A DNA stretch of 64,000 nucleotides from Xanthomonas arboricola (GTDB taxonomy: Bacteria; Pseudomonadota; Gammaproteobacteria; Xanthomonadales; Xanthomonadaceae). The stretch covers positions 124,001-188,000 of the forward strand of contig NZ_MIGY01000001.1 of the NCBI RefSeq assembly GCF_002940665.1, given 5' to 3'. Positions 15,635 to 24,619 of this stretch are shown one piece after another. The notes beneath the pieces are model-generated. The model saw nothing but the letters and a program-made list of their open reading frames with translations, made no database searches and had not been told where the DNA came from. Position 1 is the stretch's first letter. The number at the start of each line of letters is the position of its first letter. Position numbers and translations under genes: made by a program.

Positions 15635-18010
15635 ATGACCTCATCGATGCCCCGCTATGCACTGTCCCTTGCCATCGGCACATTGCTTGCGCCCGTTGCG
15701 CATGCGCAATCCTCAACCGCGGAGCCTCGCAGCGAGGCCACCACGTTGGATGCAGTGATCGTCAGCGGCACCGCGCGCTTCAAGGGCCTGGCCAAGCGCG
15801 ATGCCAGCTTCTCGATCACCACTGCCAGCCCGGAGCAGATCCAGCAGGCCGTGCCGCAGAGCACTGCAGACCTGCTGAAGATCGTGCCCGGCGTATGGGC
15901 CGAGCCCAGCGGCGGCGGCACCGGTGCCAATATCTTTGTGCGCGGCATGCCGTCCGAGGGCGATGCGCCGTTCGTGACCATGCAACTGGATGGCTCGCCG
16001 CTGTTTCCGCCGCCGACCCTGTCGTTCCTGGAGAATTCCACGCTGCTGCGCGTCGACGACACGGTCGAGCGCATGGAGGTGTTGCGTGGCGGCTCCAGCC
16101 CGATCTTCTCCAACGGCCAGCCGGGCCTGACGGTCAATTTCATCCAGAAAAAAGGCCAGGACGAGCCCGAAGGCAGCGTGCGCCTGACCGGCGGCAACAA
16201 CGCGCTGCGCCGCATCGATGTGTTCAACAGCGGGCCGATGGGCAATGGCTGGTACTACAGCGTGGGCGGTTTCTTTCGCCAAACCGATGGCGTCCGCGAC
16301 CCGCAGTTCTCCGCCGACAAGGGTGGCCAGTTCAGCGCCACCTTGAGCAAGCGTTGGGACAGTGGCGAGCTGTCGTTCTACGCGCGGCATACCGACGACA
16401 ACAATGCCTTCTACACCGCCATTCCGCTGCTGTCGCGCAACAACGGCAACGACCTGTCCAGTTTTCCCGGCTTGAATGCGCAGACCGGCACCCTGCTCGG
16501 CCGCGACTTCCGCAATGTCGACCTGCTGGTCGGGCCGGATGGACAGACCATCCGCCGCGACCTGGCCGACGGACGCGGCGTCAACATCGATGTGTTCGGC
16601 GGCGAATTGAACTGGGAAACCGGCGGCTGGACCATCGCCGACCGCTTCAACGTGATGAGCGGCAGCGCGCCGACCTATGCGTTGTTCACCGGCGATGCGC
16701 CGCAGCGCCTGGGCGATTTCATCGCCGGCTACGGCAGCAGCGGCACCGCGACGTACACCAATGGCGGCGGCGTGGTCGATCCGAATCAGCAGGTGCTCGA
16801 AGCCGGCTGGTGGTCGGTGGACAAGCGCCTGAATTCGCTCACCAACGACCTGCGCCTGAGCCGCGAATTGTTTACTGGCAATACGCTTACCGTGGGTGCG
16901 TATTACGCCAGGTACTCCTCGGCCGACACCTGGTACCTGGGCAACACCATGCTGCTCACCGCGCAGAACAACGCACGCCGTATCGATCTGGCGCTGGACA
17001 ACGGCCAGCAGGCCACGCGCCAGGGCTTCACCAGCACCGCGTTCTTCAACCTGCGCGCCAACTACGATGGCGAGAACATCGCCGCCTTCGTCGCCGACGA
17101 ATGGGAGCTCAACGCGCGGCTGCGTCTGGACCTGGGCGCCCGCTACGAGCGCCAGAGCGTCACCGGCGATGTGCACGACACCGCCACCGTCGATCTGGAC
17201 GGCAACCCGGACACGCTGTACGACAACGCCACCTCGCTGGCGCTGGCCAGCACGCGCCGCATCGACCAGGACGATGAGGCGTTTTCCTGGACGGCGGGCC
17301 TGAACTTCACGCTCGATACGCGCAACAGCCTGTTCGCACGCGTCAACTCGGGCGTGAAGTTTCCCGGCTTCGACAATCTGCGCGATGGCCAGAATCGCGT
17401 GCAGGAAGTGGATCAGTACGAACTCGGGCTCAAGTCCGGTGCCGGCAGCTACGACCTGTACCTGACCGCGTTCTACAACACCTTCAAGAACTCGCCGTTC
17501 CAGGCGTTTTTGGCCAATGGCGAAAACTTCACCACCGTGGGCGACGCGCGTGCGCGCGGGCTGGAAGTGGAAGGCGCAATTCGCCCGTTCGGCGGCTTCG
17601 AGCTGGCCGGCACCGGGGTGTGGCTGGATGCGAAGTACCGCAACTACCGCGAGTTCACCGGCAACCAGGTGATGCGCCAGCCCAAGCGCCAGTTCCGCAT
17701 CACGCCCAGTTATTACTGGATGCTGCCGTTCGGCGACCTGAAGGTGTTTGCCACCTATTCCTACATCGGCGATCGCTTTGCGGACCTGGCCAACAGCCAG
17801 CGGCTGCCGTCCTACGACATGCTCGACATTGGCGCCAATCTGCATGTGGGCGAACACTGGGAAGTGACCGCCAGCGGCAGCAACGTCACCGACACGCTGG
17901 GCCTGACCGAAGGCAATGTGCGCGTGCCGGGTGCTGCGACCGGCGGCGTGTTCATGGGCCGGCCGATCGCTGGACGGCAGTATCAGATGTCGGTGGCGTA
18001 TCGCTGGTAA
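15635..18010 (+). CDS. TonB-dependent receptor, substrate unknown
   Basis: This 791-residue outer-membrane receptor has a signal peptide (to about VAHAQ, residue 24), a TonB box TTLDAVIVSG, a plug domain (STADLLKIVPGVW, NIFVRGMPSEGD, MEVLRGGSSPIFSNGQPG) and a barrel ending in a terminal tryptophan (VAYRW). There is no N-terminal STN signalling domain, so it is a transporter rather than a sigma-surface-signalling receptor. AGGAG precedes ATG 15635. The substrate cannot be told from sequence; the neighbouring MFS relic hints at a former nutrient-uptake locus. Confidence 0.9.
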   Translation: MTSSMPRYALSLAIGTLLAPVAHAQSSTAEPRSEATTLDAVIVSGTARFKGLAKRDASFSITTASPEQIQQAVPQSTADLLKIVPGVWAEPSGGGTGANIFVRGMPSEGDAPFVTMQLDGSPLFPPPTLSFLENSTLLRVDDTVERMEVLRGGSSPIFSNGQPGLTVNFIQKKGQDEPEGSVRLTGGNNALRRIDVFNSGPMGNGWYYSVGGFFRQTDGVRDPQFSADKGGQFSATLSKRWDSGELSFYARHTDDNNAFYTAIPLLSRNNGNDLSSFPGLNAQTGTLLGRDFRNVDLLVGPDGQTIRRDLADGRGVNIDVFGGELNWETGGWTIADRFNVMSGSAPTYALFTGDAPQRLGDFIAGYGSSGTATYTNGGGVVDPNQQVLEAGWWSVDKRLNSLTNDLRLSRELFTGNTLTVGAYYARYSSADTWYLGNTMLLTAQNNARRIDLALDNGQQATRQGFTSTAFFNLRANYDGENIAAFVADEWELNARLRLDLGARYERQSVTGDVHDTATVDLDGNPDTLYDNATSLALASTRRIDQDDEAFSWTAGLNFTLDTRNSLFARVNSGVKFPGFDNLRDGQNRVQEVDQYELGLKSGAGSYDLYLTAFYNTFKNSPFQAFLANGENFTTVGDARARGLEVEGAIRPFGGFELAGTGVWLDAKYRNYREFTGNQVMRQPKRQFRITPSYYWMLPFGDLKVFATYSYIGDRFADLANSQRLPSYDMLDIGANLHVGEHWEVTASGSNVTDTLGLTEGNVRVPGAATGGVFMGRPIAGRQYQMSVAYRW

Positions 18011-18369
18011 GCAAGCCAAGGCGTCGTTCCGCGCGGCAGTCCAGGGCCGTCGCGCGGTCTACGTGTGGGCGCACTGCCACGTCCTCGAACGCGCAACGTG
18101 GAAACACAGACACACTGCATGCCTGCCTCTGGCAGCCGGTCAGCCGTTACCCCGTCGCAGCCATTCGACTGCTGTGCTTTCTCATCGCCAGCATCGGCCG
18201 CGCAACCGCGCACAGCGGGGCCGATCGACGACCTGTCGCATCCGCCGTTCAACCCGGGTGCGCTCTTTCGGCTCTTTCGAGGCATAAGGGTGCCCTATCC
18301 CGAGGTAATTCCGCGCGCGGCACGGCCGTTGTGATGCGGCCCTTGTGATGCCGCTCTCGTGATGCCGCA
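18011..18369. other. Convergent intergenic gap with short direct repeats
   Basis: This 359-base gap separates a plus-strand receptor from a minus-strand reductase. The only structure I see is three short direct copies of GTGATGC(C/G)GC between 18331 and 18367, just after the reductase stop. I see no terminator with a T-run. Confidence 0.5.
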
Positions 18370-19401
18370 CTACACCGGCAGCGGGCTGCGTTCGGCAAAG
18401 TGCCCGCGCCAGTACGGGTAATACGGATACGGCGGCTCCACCGCGCTCACCGCATCCAGGCGCGCACGTTGCTCGTCCGTCAGCGACCACCCCACCGCGC
18501 CCAGGTTCTGGCGCAGCTGCGCTTCGTCGCGTGCGCCGATCAGCACCGTGCTCACGGTGGGCCGTTGCAGCAGCCAGTTGATGGGGATCTGCGGCACGCT
18601 GCGGCCGGTCTCTTCGGCAATCGCGTCGAGCACATCGACGATGTCGAACAGGCGCTCGTCGCTGATCGCCGGCCCGGCGGCAGCGGTGGCGTGCAGGCGA
18701 CTGTGTTCGGGCAACGCCTGGCCGCGGCGCAGCTTGCCGGTCAGACGCCCCCAGCCCAGCGGACTCCACACCACCGCGCCCACGCCCTGGTCGATGCCCA
18801 ACGGCATCAGCTCCCATTCGTAATCGCGCCCGGCCAGCGAGTAGTAGGTCTGGTTGGCGACAAAGCGGCTCCAGCCCTGCGCGTCGGCCACCGCCAACGA
18901 CTTCATCAGCTGCCAACCGGCGTAGTTGGACGCGCCCAGGTAGCGCACCTTGCCGGCGCGGACCAGCGCATCGAGCGTGGACAGGGTTTCTTCCACCGGG
19001 GTCATCGCGTCGAAGGCATGCAGCTGCAGCAGATCGATATAGTCGGTACGCAAGCGTCGCAACGAGGCATCCACCGCACGCAACAGGCGGAAGCGCGAGG
19101 CGCCGGCGTCGTTGGGACCATCGCCCAGACGCAGACCGGTCTTGGTCGAGAGGATCACCTGATCGCGGCGGCCCTGCAGCGCCTGGCCGAGAATCTCTTC
19201 AGAGGCGCCGTCCGAATACACATCGGCGGTGTCGAACAGGTTCAGGCCCGCCTCCAGGCACAGATCGATCATGCGCCGCGCCTGCGCCACATCGGTATCG
19301 CCCCATGCGGAAAACAGCGGCCCCTTGCCGCCAAAGGTGCCGGCCCCCAGACCCAGCACCGGCACCTTGAAACCGGAACGGCCGAGAAAACGTGTGTCCA
19401 T
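18370..19401 (-). CDS. Aldo/keto reductase
   Basis: This 343-residue NADPH-dependent oxidoreductase folds as a TIM barrel and reduces aldehydes or ketones. The catalytic tetrad is visible: Asp and Tyr in DTADVYSDGA, Lys in LSTKTGL and His in LQLHAFD; GARDEAQLRQNL is the cofactor-phosphate segment. AAGGAG precedes ATG 19401. The substrate is unknown. It is on the same strand as the MFS exporter at 19555, about 150 bases downstream of it, so the two may be cotranscribed. Confidence 0.88.
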   Translation of the reverse strand: MDTRFLGRSGFKVPVLGLGAGTFGGKGPLFSAWGDTDVAQARRMIDLCLEAGLNLFDTADVYSDGASEEILGQALQGRRDQVILSTKTGLRLGDGPNDAGASRFRLLRAVDASLRRLRTDYIDLLQLHAFDAMTPVEETLSTLDALVRAGKVRYLGASNYAGWQLMKSLAVADAQGWSRFVANQTYYSLAGRDYEWELMPLGIDQGVGAVVWSPLGWGRLTGKLRRGQALPEHSRLHATAAAGPAISDERLFDIVDVLDAIAEETGRSVPQIPINWLLQRPTVSTVLIGARDEAQLRQNLGAVGWSLTDEQRARLDAVSAVEPPYPYYPYWRGHFAERSPLPV

Positions 19402-19554
19402 CGCAATGCTCCTTGAAACCGAAAGAAAATCCGCGCGCCGTGCCGGCCGATCCGGCAACGCGCGACACCGGGCGCGACGATCCGCTCGCCGACCACCTGC
19501 GCGATCGCGCAGGTAGCCGGCTGCGCGGCCACTGCGCTCATGCCTAAGAACGAA

Positions 19555-20778
19555 TCAACCGGCCTGCGCGCACACGCCCGGTGCGGCGGCACGCCGGCGT
19601 TGCAGCTGCACGCTCCACAACGCAATCCCCAGGCCGAGCGCGCTCAACAGCGTGGCGACCCACGGGGTGGCGACCAGCCCGGCGCGCGTGGCGATCACCA
19701 CACCGCCCAGCCAGGCGCCCAGCGCATTGCCCAGATTGAACGCGGCGATATTGAGACTGGAGGCCAGGTTCTGGCCGGCACCGCGTGCATGCTCGAGCAC
19801 GCGCAACTGCAGCGGCGCCACGGTGGCGAAGGCGGCCACGCCCAGCAGCCCGACGAACACCACCATCGCGGTCTTGATGTGCAGCACCAGGCCCATCGCG
19901 GCGAGCACCAGCACCAACGCCGCCAGGCTGCCCAGCAAGGCGGCGGTGGGGCGCCGGTCGGCCAGACGCCCGCCCAGCAGATTGCCCGCGATCATGCCGA
20001 CGCCGAAGACCAGCAACACCGGCGACACCGCCGTCTGCGCGAAACCGCTCACGTCCACCAGCAACGGCTGGATATAGGTGAACACCGCGAACACACCGGC
20101 ATAGCCCACCACCGTGATTGCCAGCGCCAGCAGCACCTGCCCGCGCCCCAGCACCGCCACTTCCTGGCGCCACGACACCGGCGCGGCCGCGCCTGCGTTC
20201 GCCGGCACCCACAACGCCACTGCGGCCGTGGCCAGCACGCCGACGATCGCAACCGCCCAGAACGTCGCCCGCCAGCCCAGCTGCAGGCCCAGCCAGGCGC
20301 CGGCCGGCACGCCCAGTAGCGTGGCCACGGTCAGCCCGGCAAACATCAGCGAGATCGCCGACGCACGGCGCTCGGCCGGGACCAGCGAGGTCGCCACCAC
20401 CGCGCCCACGCCGAAGAAGGTGCCGTGCGCCAGCGAGGTCAGCACGCGCGCAACCATCAGGCCGGTGTAATCCGGCGCCAGCGCGCAGGCCACGTTGCCC
20501 AGGGTGAAGATCGCCATCAGCCCGACCAGCACCGCCTTGCGCGGCAGCCGTGCACTGGCCAGCGTCAGCACCGGTGCCCCGACGAACACGCCCAGTGCAT
20601 AGCCGCTGATCAGCAGGCCGGCGGCGCTGAGCGACACGCCCAGGTCGGTGGCCACCTGCTGCAGCAGGCCCATGATCACGAACTCGGTGGTGCCGATGCC
20701 GAAGGCACCGATGGTCAGCGCCAGCAGCGCTGGGGGAAAACGCGGACAACGCGCGGAAGCGGACGTGGACATGGACAT
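19555..20778 (-). CDS. MFS exporter of the DHA1/AraJ type
   Basis: This 407-residue transporter has twelve predicted helices and the DHA1 signatures GIGTTEFVIMGLLQQ near the first helix, GYALGVFVGAP, and the loop motif RLPRKAVLVG after helix 2. This subgroup exports sugars or small aromatic drugs in exchange for protons. The start is uncertain: ATG 20778 is chosen, but GTG 20799 and ATG 20772 are in frame and no ribosome site decides. A LysR gene is divergent across 95 bases and is its likely regulator. Confidence 0.85.
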   Translation of the reverse strand: MSMSTSASARCPRFPPALLALTIGAFGIGTTEFVIMGLLQQVATDLGVSLSAAGLLISGYALGVFVGAPVLTLASARLPRKAVLVGLMAIFTLGNVACALAPDYTGLMVARVLTSLAHGTFFGVGAVVATSLVPAERRASAISLMFAGLTVATLLGVPAGAWLGLQLGWRATFWAVAIVGVLATAAVALWVPANAGAAAPVSWRQEVAVLGRGQVLLALAITVVGYAGVFAVFTYIQPLLVDVSGFAQTAVSPVLLVFGVGMIAGNLLGGRLADRRPTAALLGSLAALVLVLAAMGLVLHIKTAMVVFVGLLGVAAFATVAPLQLRVLEHARGAGQNLASSLNIAAFNLGNALGAWLGGVVIATRAGLVATPWVATLLSALGLGIALWSVQLQRRRAAAPGVCAQAG

Positions 20779-20850
20779 GGACCAGGGAAGACAACCCACA
20801 GCCTGCGCTCCGGCGTCCTAAGCAAAAACCCCTGCTATCCTGATTCACTA

Positions 20851-20865
20851 TCAACCAATCGTTGA
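20851..20865 (+). promoter_or_regulatory. LysR-type operator between lysR and the MFS exporter
   Basis: TCAAC-CAATC-GTTGA is a perfect 5-5-5 inverted repeat ending eight bases before the LysR start codon. It lies in the divergent 95-base intergenic region, where a LysR protein would control both genes, and it overlaps the LysR ribosome-binding region, which suggests autoregulation. Confidence 0.55.
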
Positions 20866-20873
20866 GAATCGTA

Positions 20874-21788
20874 ATGGACCGCATCGGCGATATCGCCCTG
20901 TTCCTGCGCGTGCTCGATTCCGGCTCGATCACCGCCGGTGCGCGCAGCCTGGACCTGTCGGTAGCGGTCGCCAGCCAGCGCCTGAAGCGGCTGGAACGCG
21001 ACCTGGGCGTGCGCCTGCTGCACCGGACCACGCGCCGGCTGCACCCGACCCCCGAAGGCCAGCGCCTGGCCGAGCGCGGCCGCGTGCTGGTGCAGGATCT
21101 GGGTGCGCTGGCCGACGATCTGCGCGAGAGCGCACATGCGGTCGGCGGCATCCTGCGCATGACCATGTCGGCCTCGTTCGGGCGGCAGTACGTGTCGCCG
21201 TTGCTGCCGGAATTCCAGGCCCGCCATCCGCGCGTGCACATCAGTGCGCACCTGAGCGACGACCTGGTGGACCTAGTCAAGCAAGGCTTCGACCTGGCGA
21301 TCCGCATCGGCCCGCTGGACGACTCCGGGCTGGTGGCGCGGCGCATCGCCGACAACCGCCGCACCCTCGCCGCCTCGCCCGATTACCTGCAGCGCCATGG
21401 CACCCCGCGCACGCCGGACGACCTGGCCGGGCATGCCGGGGTGCTGCTGATGGGCCGCGACGGCCGCCAGGACGTGTGGCCGTTGCAAACGCCGGAGGGC
21501 GGCCTGGTACGCGTCCGCATGCAAAGCCGCTTCGAGAGCAATTTCGGTGAGTTGATCCGCGATGCAGCCGTCGCCGGCCAAGGCATCGCGTTGCATTCGT
21601 ACTGGCATATCGCCGAGGAACTGCGCAACGGCCGATTGGTCGAAGTGCTCCCCGATTACCCGCCGCCAACCTCGCAGATCAACGCGGTGATGCCGGCGCG
21701 CCAGCTGCAGCCGCCGCGTGTGCGTGCATTCGTGGATTTTCTGCAGGAACGCCTGGGCGAAGTGCCGCCGTGGGAGCTTGGCGGTTGA
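20874..21788 (+). CDS. LysR-family transcriptional regulator
   Basis: This 304-residue regulator has an N-terminal winged helix-turn-helix (SITAGARSLDLSVAVASQR, then LLHRTTRRL) and a periplasmic-binding-like effector domain to the C-terminus. ATG 20874 is chosen over the in-frame TTG 20862, because it aligns with the usual LysR N-terminus (MDRIGDIALFLRV). It is divergent from the MFS exporter and probably regulates that gene and the reductase beyond it. The effector is unknown. Confidence 0.9.
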   Translation: MDRIGDIALFLRVLDSGSITAGARSLDLSVAVASQRLKRLERDLGVRLLHRTTRRLHPTPEGQRLAERGRVLVQDLGALADDLRESAHAVGGILRMTMSASFGRQYVSPLLPEFQARHPRVHISAHLSDDLVDLVKQGFDLAIRIGPLDDSGLVARRIADNRRTLAASPDYLQRHGTPRTPDDLAGHAGVLLMGRDGRQDVWPLQTPEGGLVRVRMQSRFESNFGELIRDAAVAGQGIALHSYWHIAEELRNGRLVEVLPDYPPPTSQINAVMPARQLQPPRVRAFVDFLQERLGEVPPWELGG

Positions 21789-21939
21789 ACGCGAGCGCGC
21801 TGGTCGCTTCGGCCGATCCTTGCTGGACGCAGCCCGATGCGTGGCTGCTAATCAACATCTTGGTTGGTTGGTGGCTGGATGGCACGTTGCAAGACGGAGA
21901 GCCGATATGGGTTTGCGGATAGATCAGCTGTAAGGCAGC

Positions 21940-22083
21940 GATCTGCAGCTTGGCGGCAGGGCCCCTGCCCGCCCACCATCGCAGGACACGCCGCAAGTAC
22001 GTCCTTGTAGGCTCTTACGCGGCATCCATGCCGCGTAAGGTTCCGCGACGGTGAGCGGGCAAGGATCTGTCTGGATGGTCGGT
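21940..22083 (+). repeat. Palindromic dispersed repeat, copy A
   Basis: This copy shares the core of copies B, C and D: GATCTGC, an arm CCTGCCCGCCCACCATCGC (from 21964), an inner hairpin GCGGCATCCATGCCGC, and a right arm ending GTGAGCGGGCAAGG at 22064. The two arms pair over about 26 bases with few mismatches. It lies in the 709-base gap 21789-22497, which also holds copy E. Confidence 0.85.
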
Positions 22084-22310
22084 GTGCACAATTAAGAGCA
22101 GTGCCTGCTGCGCGTTGTTTGATGCCGGTGCGCCAGCTCAACGCCCGATGCATCTCTAGCGACAACCAGGCGGGATGGTCGGTGCGCATGGGCAAGCGCA
22201 GGACGTACTATGCATTTTGGATAGCGATGTACCTGCGCGGCCCAACAGTCAACGACCAATGCACGTCGCGCGACAGGCAGCTCTTATGCGAGCGCCGACC
22301 ACCTTTCAGG

Positions 22311-22413
22311 TGCGGTGTCCTCGCCGGTTGCGGGACCCTTGGCGGCATGGATGCCGCCAAGGAGCCTCAGCGGACGGATTCACGGCGTGTCCCGCAAGTG
22401 GTGAGGGCACCGC
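22311..22413 (-). repeat. Palindromic dispersed repeat, copy E (inverted)
   Basis: This is the same element in the opposite orientation: CGGGACC, inner hairpin GGCGGCATGGATGCCGCC at 22341-22358, and GCGTGTCCCGC. Its outer arms (GGTGTCCTCGCC / GGTGAGGGCACC) differ from those of copy A, yet still pair with each other. Confidence 0.8.
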
Positions 22414-22497
22414 GCACTCGACTGACCGATCAACGCGGCGCCTGTGGTCATACGTTGCGGCCATCGCTACAACGTCAGAGGGTTTTGGTTGGCGCTC

Positions 22498-22701
22498 TTA
22501 GCGCCCCGCACGCAGCAAGCGCCTGTGCAACCCACGCCGCTGCGCTTCGCTGAGCAGATGCCCATGCGTGTTCAACAATCCCAGAATCTGCTGATGCGCT
22601 TGTGCCGTGCGGCGCGCAAGTTCGGCCGTGGCGGCAGTCTCGAGCGCCTTCCAGTCGGCCGGGTTTGCCGGTGCGGGGATGGTCGAACGTTTTGCGGGCA
22701 T
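22498..22701 (-). CDS. Small helical hypothetical protein, 67 aa
   Basis: This 67-residue basic protein is predicted to be mostly helical (ADWKALETAATAELARRTA, then HLLSEAQRRGLHRRLL). The amino-acid pattern, with heptad-like leucines and alanines, is more protein-like than surrounding frames. The ribosome site before ATG 22701 is weak. I do not recognise a family. It follows the repeat cluster and points toward it. Moderate confidence that it is a real gene. Confidence 0.5.
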   Translation of the reverse strand: MPAKRSTIPAPANPADWKALETAATAELARRTAQAHQQILGLLNTHGHLLSEAQRRGLHRRLLRAGR

Positions 22702-22935
22702 GGGACGGGATGGTCACGGAAACAGACACCCATGATACGGCGCGTATGTGATCGCAAGATCGTGGCTGGCCTGCCGTTTTGAGGCGCCGGGCGCGTGGGC
22801 CTGCCCACCTGTGCCGGCACCAACCGGCACTACCTTTGCCCGCCGCTGCTGCGGACATGCGGGCTCCATGACAGTGGGTCTTGTACGATCGACGGCATCG
22901 CGGCCAAGCCGCCTGGTACCGCTGCCGAGTCCTGC

Positions 22936-23844
22936 ATGTCCGCATTGACCGAGATGACCGACATCCTGCTGCGCCACGCCCCGGGCGACGGCATGCATGC
23001 CACCCGGATTGCCGGATTGCAGATCATGCGCAGCGCCTCGCCGACCGTGTCGGTGCCCACTGTGTATACGCCGATGCTGTGCCTGGTGACGCAAGGCCGC
23101 AAGCAGGCGATGCTGGGCGCGGCGGCGTACATCTATCACCCGCAGATGTATCTGGTGGCCTCGGTGGATCTGCCGATCGTCGGTTCGGTGGTGGAGGCCA
23201 GCGCCGCGCAGCCGTATCTGTGTTTCTGCCTGGATCTGGACACCGCGGTGCTGAGCGACCTGGCCGTCAGCCACCCGGAGCTGGTCGAGTCGCAGCGCGA
23301 TGCGGCGCAGGCCGGCTTGTTGCTCAACCACAGCACGGCGCCATTGCAGGACGCTGCAGTGCGGCTGGCGCGTCTGCTCGACCAGCCGCAGGAGATCGCC
23401 GCGCTGGCGCCGCTGGTCCTGCGCGAAGTGCTCTATCGCCTGATGGCCGATCCGGCCAATGCGGTGGTGCGCCAGATGGCCATCGCCGACAGCCGGCTCA
23501 ACCAGATTTCCAAAGCCATCGTGTGGCTGCGCGAGTATTACGCGCAGCGCTTTCGCATCGAGCAGATCGCCGATCTGTCGGCAATGAGCCGCTCCACCTT
23601 TCATGCGCATTTCAAGGCGGTCACCTCGATGACGCCGCTGGAATATCGCTCACAGCTACGCGTGCACGAAGCGCGCCGGCTGATGCTGGCCGAGGCGCTG
23701 AACGCCGCCGATGCCGGCTTCCGCGTCGGCTACGAGAGCGCCTCGCAATTCAGCCGCGACTACGCGCGCATTCTCGGCGCACCGCCCGCACGTGACGCAC
23801 AACGGTTGCGCGCCGGTGCACAGGCTGCGACACAAGCGGCATAA
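22936..23844 (+). CDS. AraC-family transcriptional regulator
   Basis: This 302-residue regulator has an N-terminal AraC_N-type domain (from about residue 20 to 170, with TPMLCLVTQGRKQ) and a C-terminal double helix-turn-helix (FRIEQIADLSAMSRSTFHAHF and the GFRVGYESASQFSRDY segment). The AraC_N family usually regulates nearby oxidoreductase genes such as YqhD-type reductases. It converges on the cupin gene, so its target may lie elsewhere; aldo/keto reductase genes occur on both sides within 4 kb. ATG 22936 matches the usual length of about 300 residues. Confidence 0.88.
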   Translation: MSALTEMTDILLRHAPGDGMHATRIAGLQIMRSASPTVSVPTVYTPMLCLVTQGRKQAMLGAAAYIYHPQMYLVASVDLPIVGSVVEASAAQPYLCFCLDLDTAVLSDLAVSHPELVESQRDAAQAGLLLNHSTAPLQDAAVRLARLLDQPQEIAALAPLVLREVLYRLMADPANAVVRQMAIADSRLNQISKAIVWLREYYAQRFRIEQIADLSAMSRSTFHAHFKAVTSMTPLEYRSQLRVHEARRLMLAEALNAADAGFRVGYESASQFSRDYARILGAPPARDAQRLRAGAQAATQAA

Positions 23845-23953
23845 GCCTGTCCGTGCGCAGTTACGCAGTGGAGCGCAGTCACGCGCCCAGCACTAAGCAA
23901 CATGCATCACCAACGGTGACGCGGCAGCCCCCACGTCATCGTTGAGTGCCGTT

Positions 23954-24427
23954 TCACTCGGCCGCGTACTGCGCCTCGCTGACCTGCTCCAGCCAGGTCA
24001 CCGGCGAGCCATCCTGCGCTTCGGCAATGGCGATATGCGCCATCGCCACGGTGGCGTTGGCGCCGTGCCAGTGCTTGACGCCCGGCGGGATCCACACGAT
24101 GTCGCCCGGGCGGATCTGCTGCGCCGGCTTGCCCCATTCCTGCACACGCCCGGCACCGGCGGTGACGATCAGTGTCTGCCCCAACGGGTGGGTGTGCCAG
24201 GCGGTGCGCGCACCTGGCTCGAAGGTCACTGTGGCCCCGCCTACCCGCGCCGGCGCGTCGGCCTGGAATGGCGCATCGATGCGCACCTTGCCGGTGAAAT
24301 AGTCGGCCGGGCCGGCTGCGGATGCGGCGCCGCCGGCCTTGCTCACCCTGATCGCTTGGGGCTCTTCACCACCGGGCGTGACGGCGGCCATCATCGACAG
24401 CGACATCGCGGTTGCGAACGGATTCAT
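23954..24427 (-). CDS. Cupin protein, hydroxynitrile-lyase-like metal site
   Basis: This 157-residue protein carries a single cupin barrel. The metal-binding motif reads WHTHPLGQTLIV, with two histidines and a glutamine in the place where most cupins have glutamate, and the second motif supplies VKHWHGA. The same His-His-Gln-His set occurs in the manganese cupin hydroxynitrile lyases of Granulicella, as I remember. GAGGAG precedes ATG 24427; the first 16 or so residues may be a weak signal peptide. It is divergent from the LysR gene at 24620, a likely regulator. Its reaction is not established. Confidence 0.8.
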   Translation of the reverse strand: MNPFATAMSLSMMAAVTPGGEEPQAIRVSKAGGAASAAGPADYFTGKVRIDAPFQADAPARVGGATVTFEPGARTAWHTHPLGQTLIVTAGAGRVQEWGKPAQQIRPGDIVWIPPGVKHWHGANATVAMAHIAIAEAQDGSPVTWLEQVSEAQYAAE

Positions 24428-24619
24428 GGCAGTGCTCCTCGATCCAAGTGCCTGCACTGTAGCGCGCATGGGCGCAGGCACTACCCGGGCAGCAGCGCAT
24501 GCACCTAGAAACACAGCGCATCAATGCGGCAATGACACCTCGGATTTGAAGCCGTCACGTACCATCGCGCATGATGCAGCGGCATGAATGGCATGCGCTG
24601 GAGTCGGCCGTCGCAAGCA

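Noticed and set aside
15713..18019. 768-residue antisense frame over the second receptor
   Set aside because: Same reason: the plus-strand receptor has a signal peptide, TonB box and terminal aromatic residue.
22101..22553. Frames inside the repeat cluster
   Set aside because: They read through the palindromic elements (sequence such as MDAAKEP) and reflect the repeat, not a protein.
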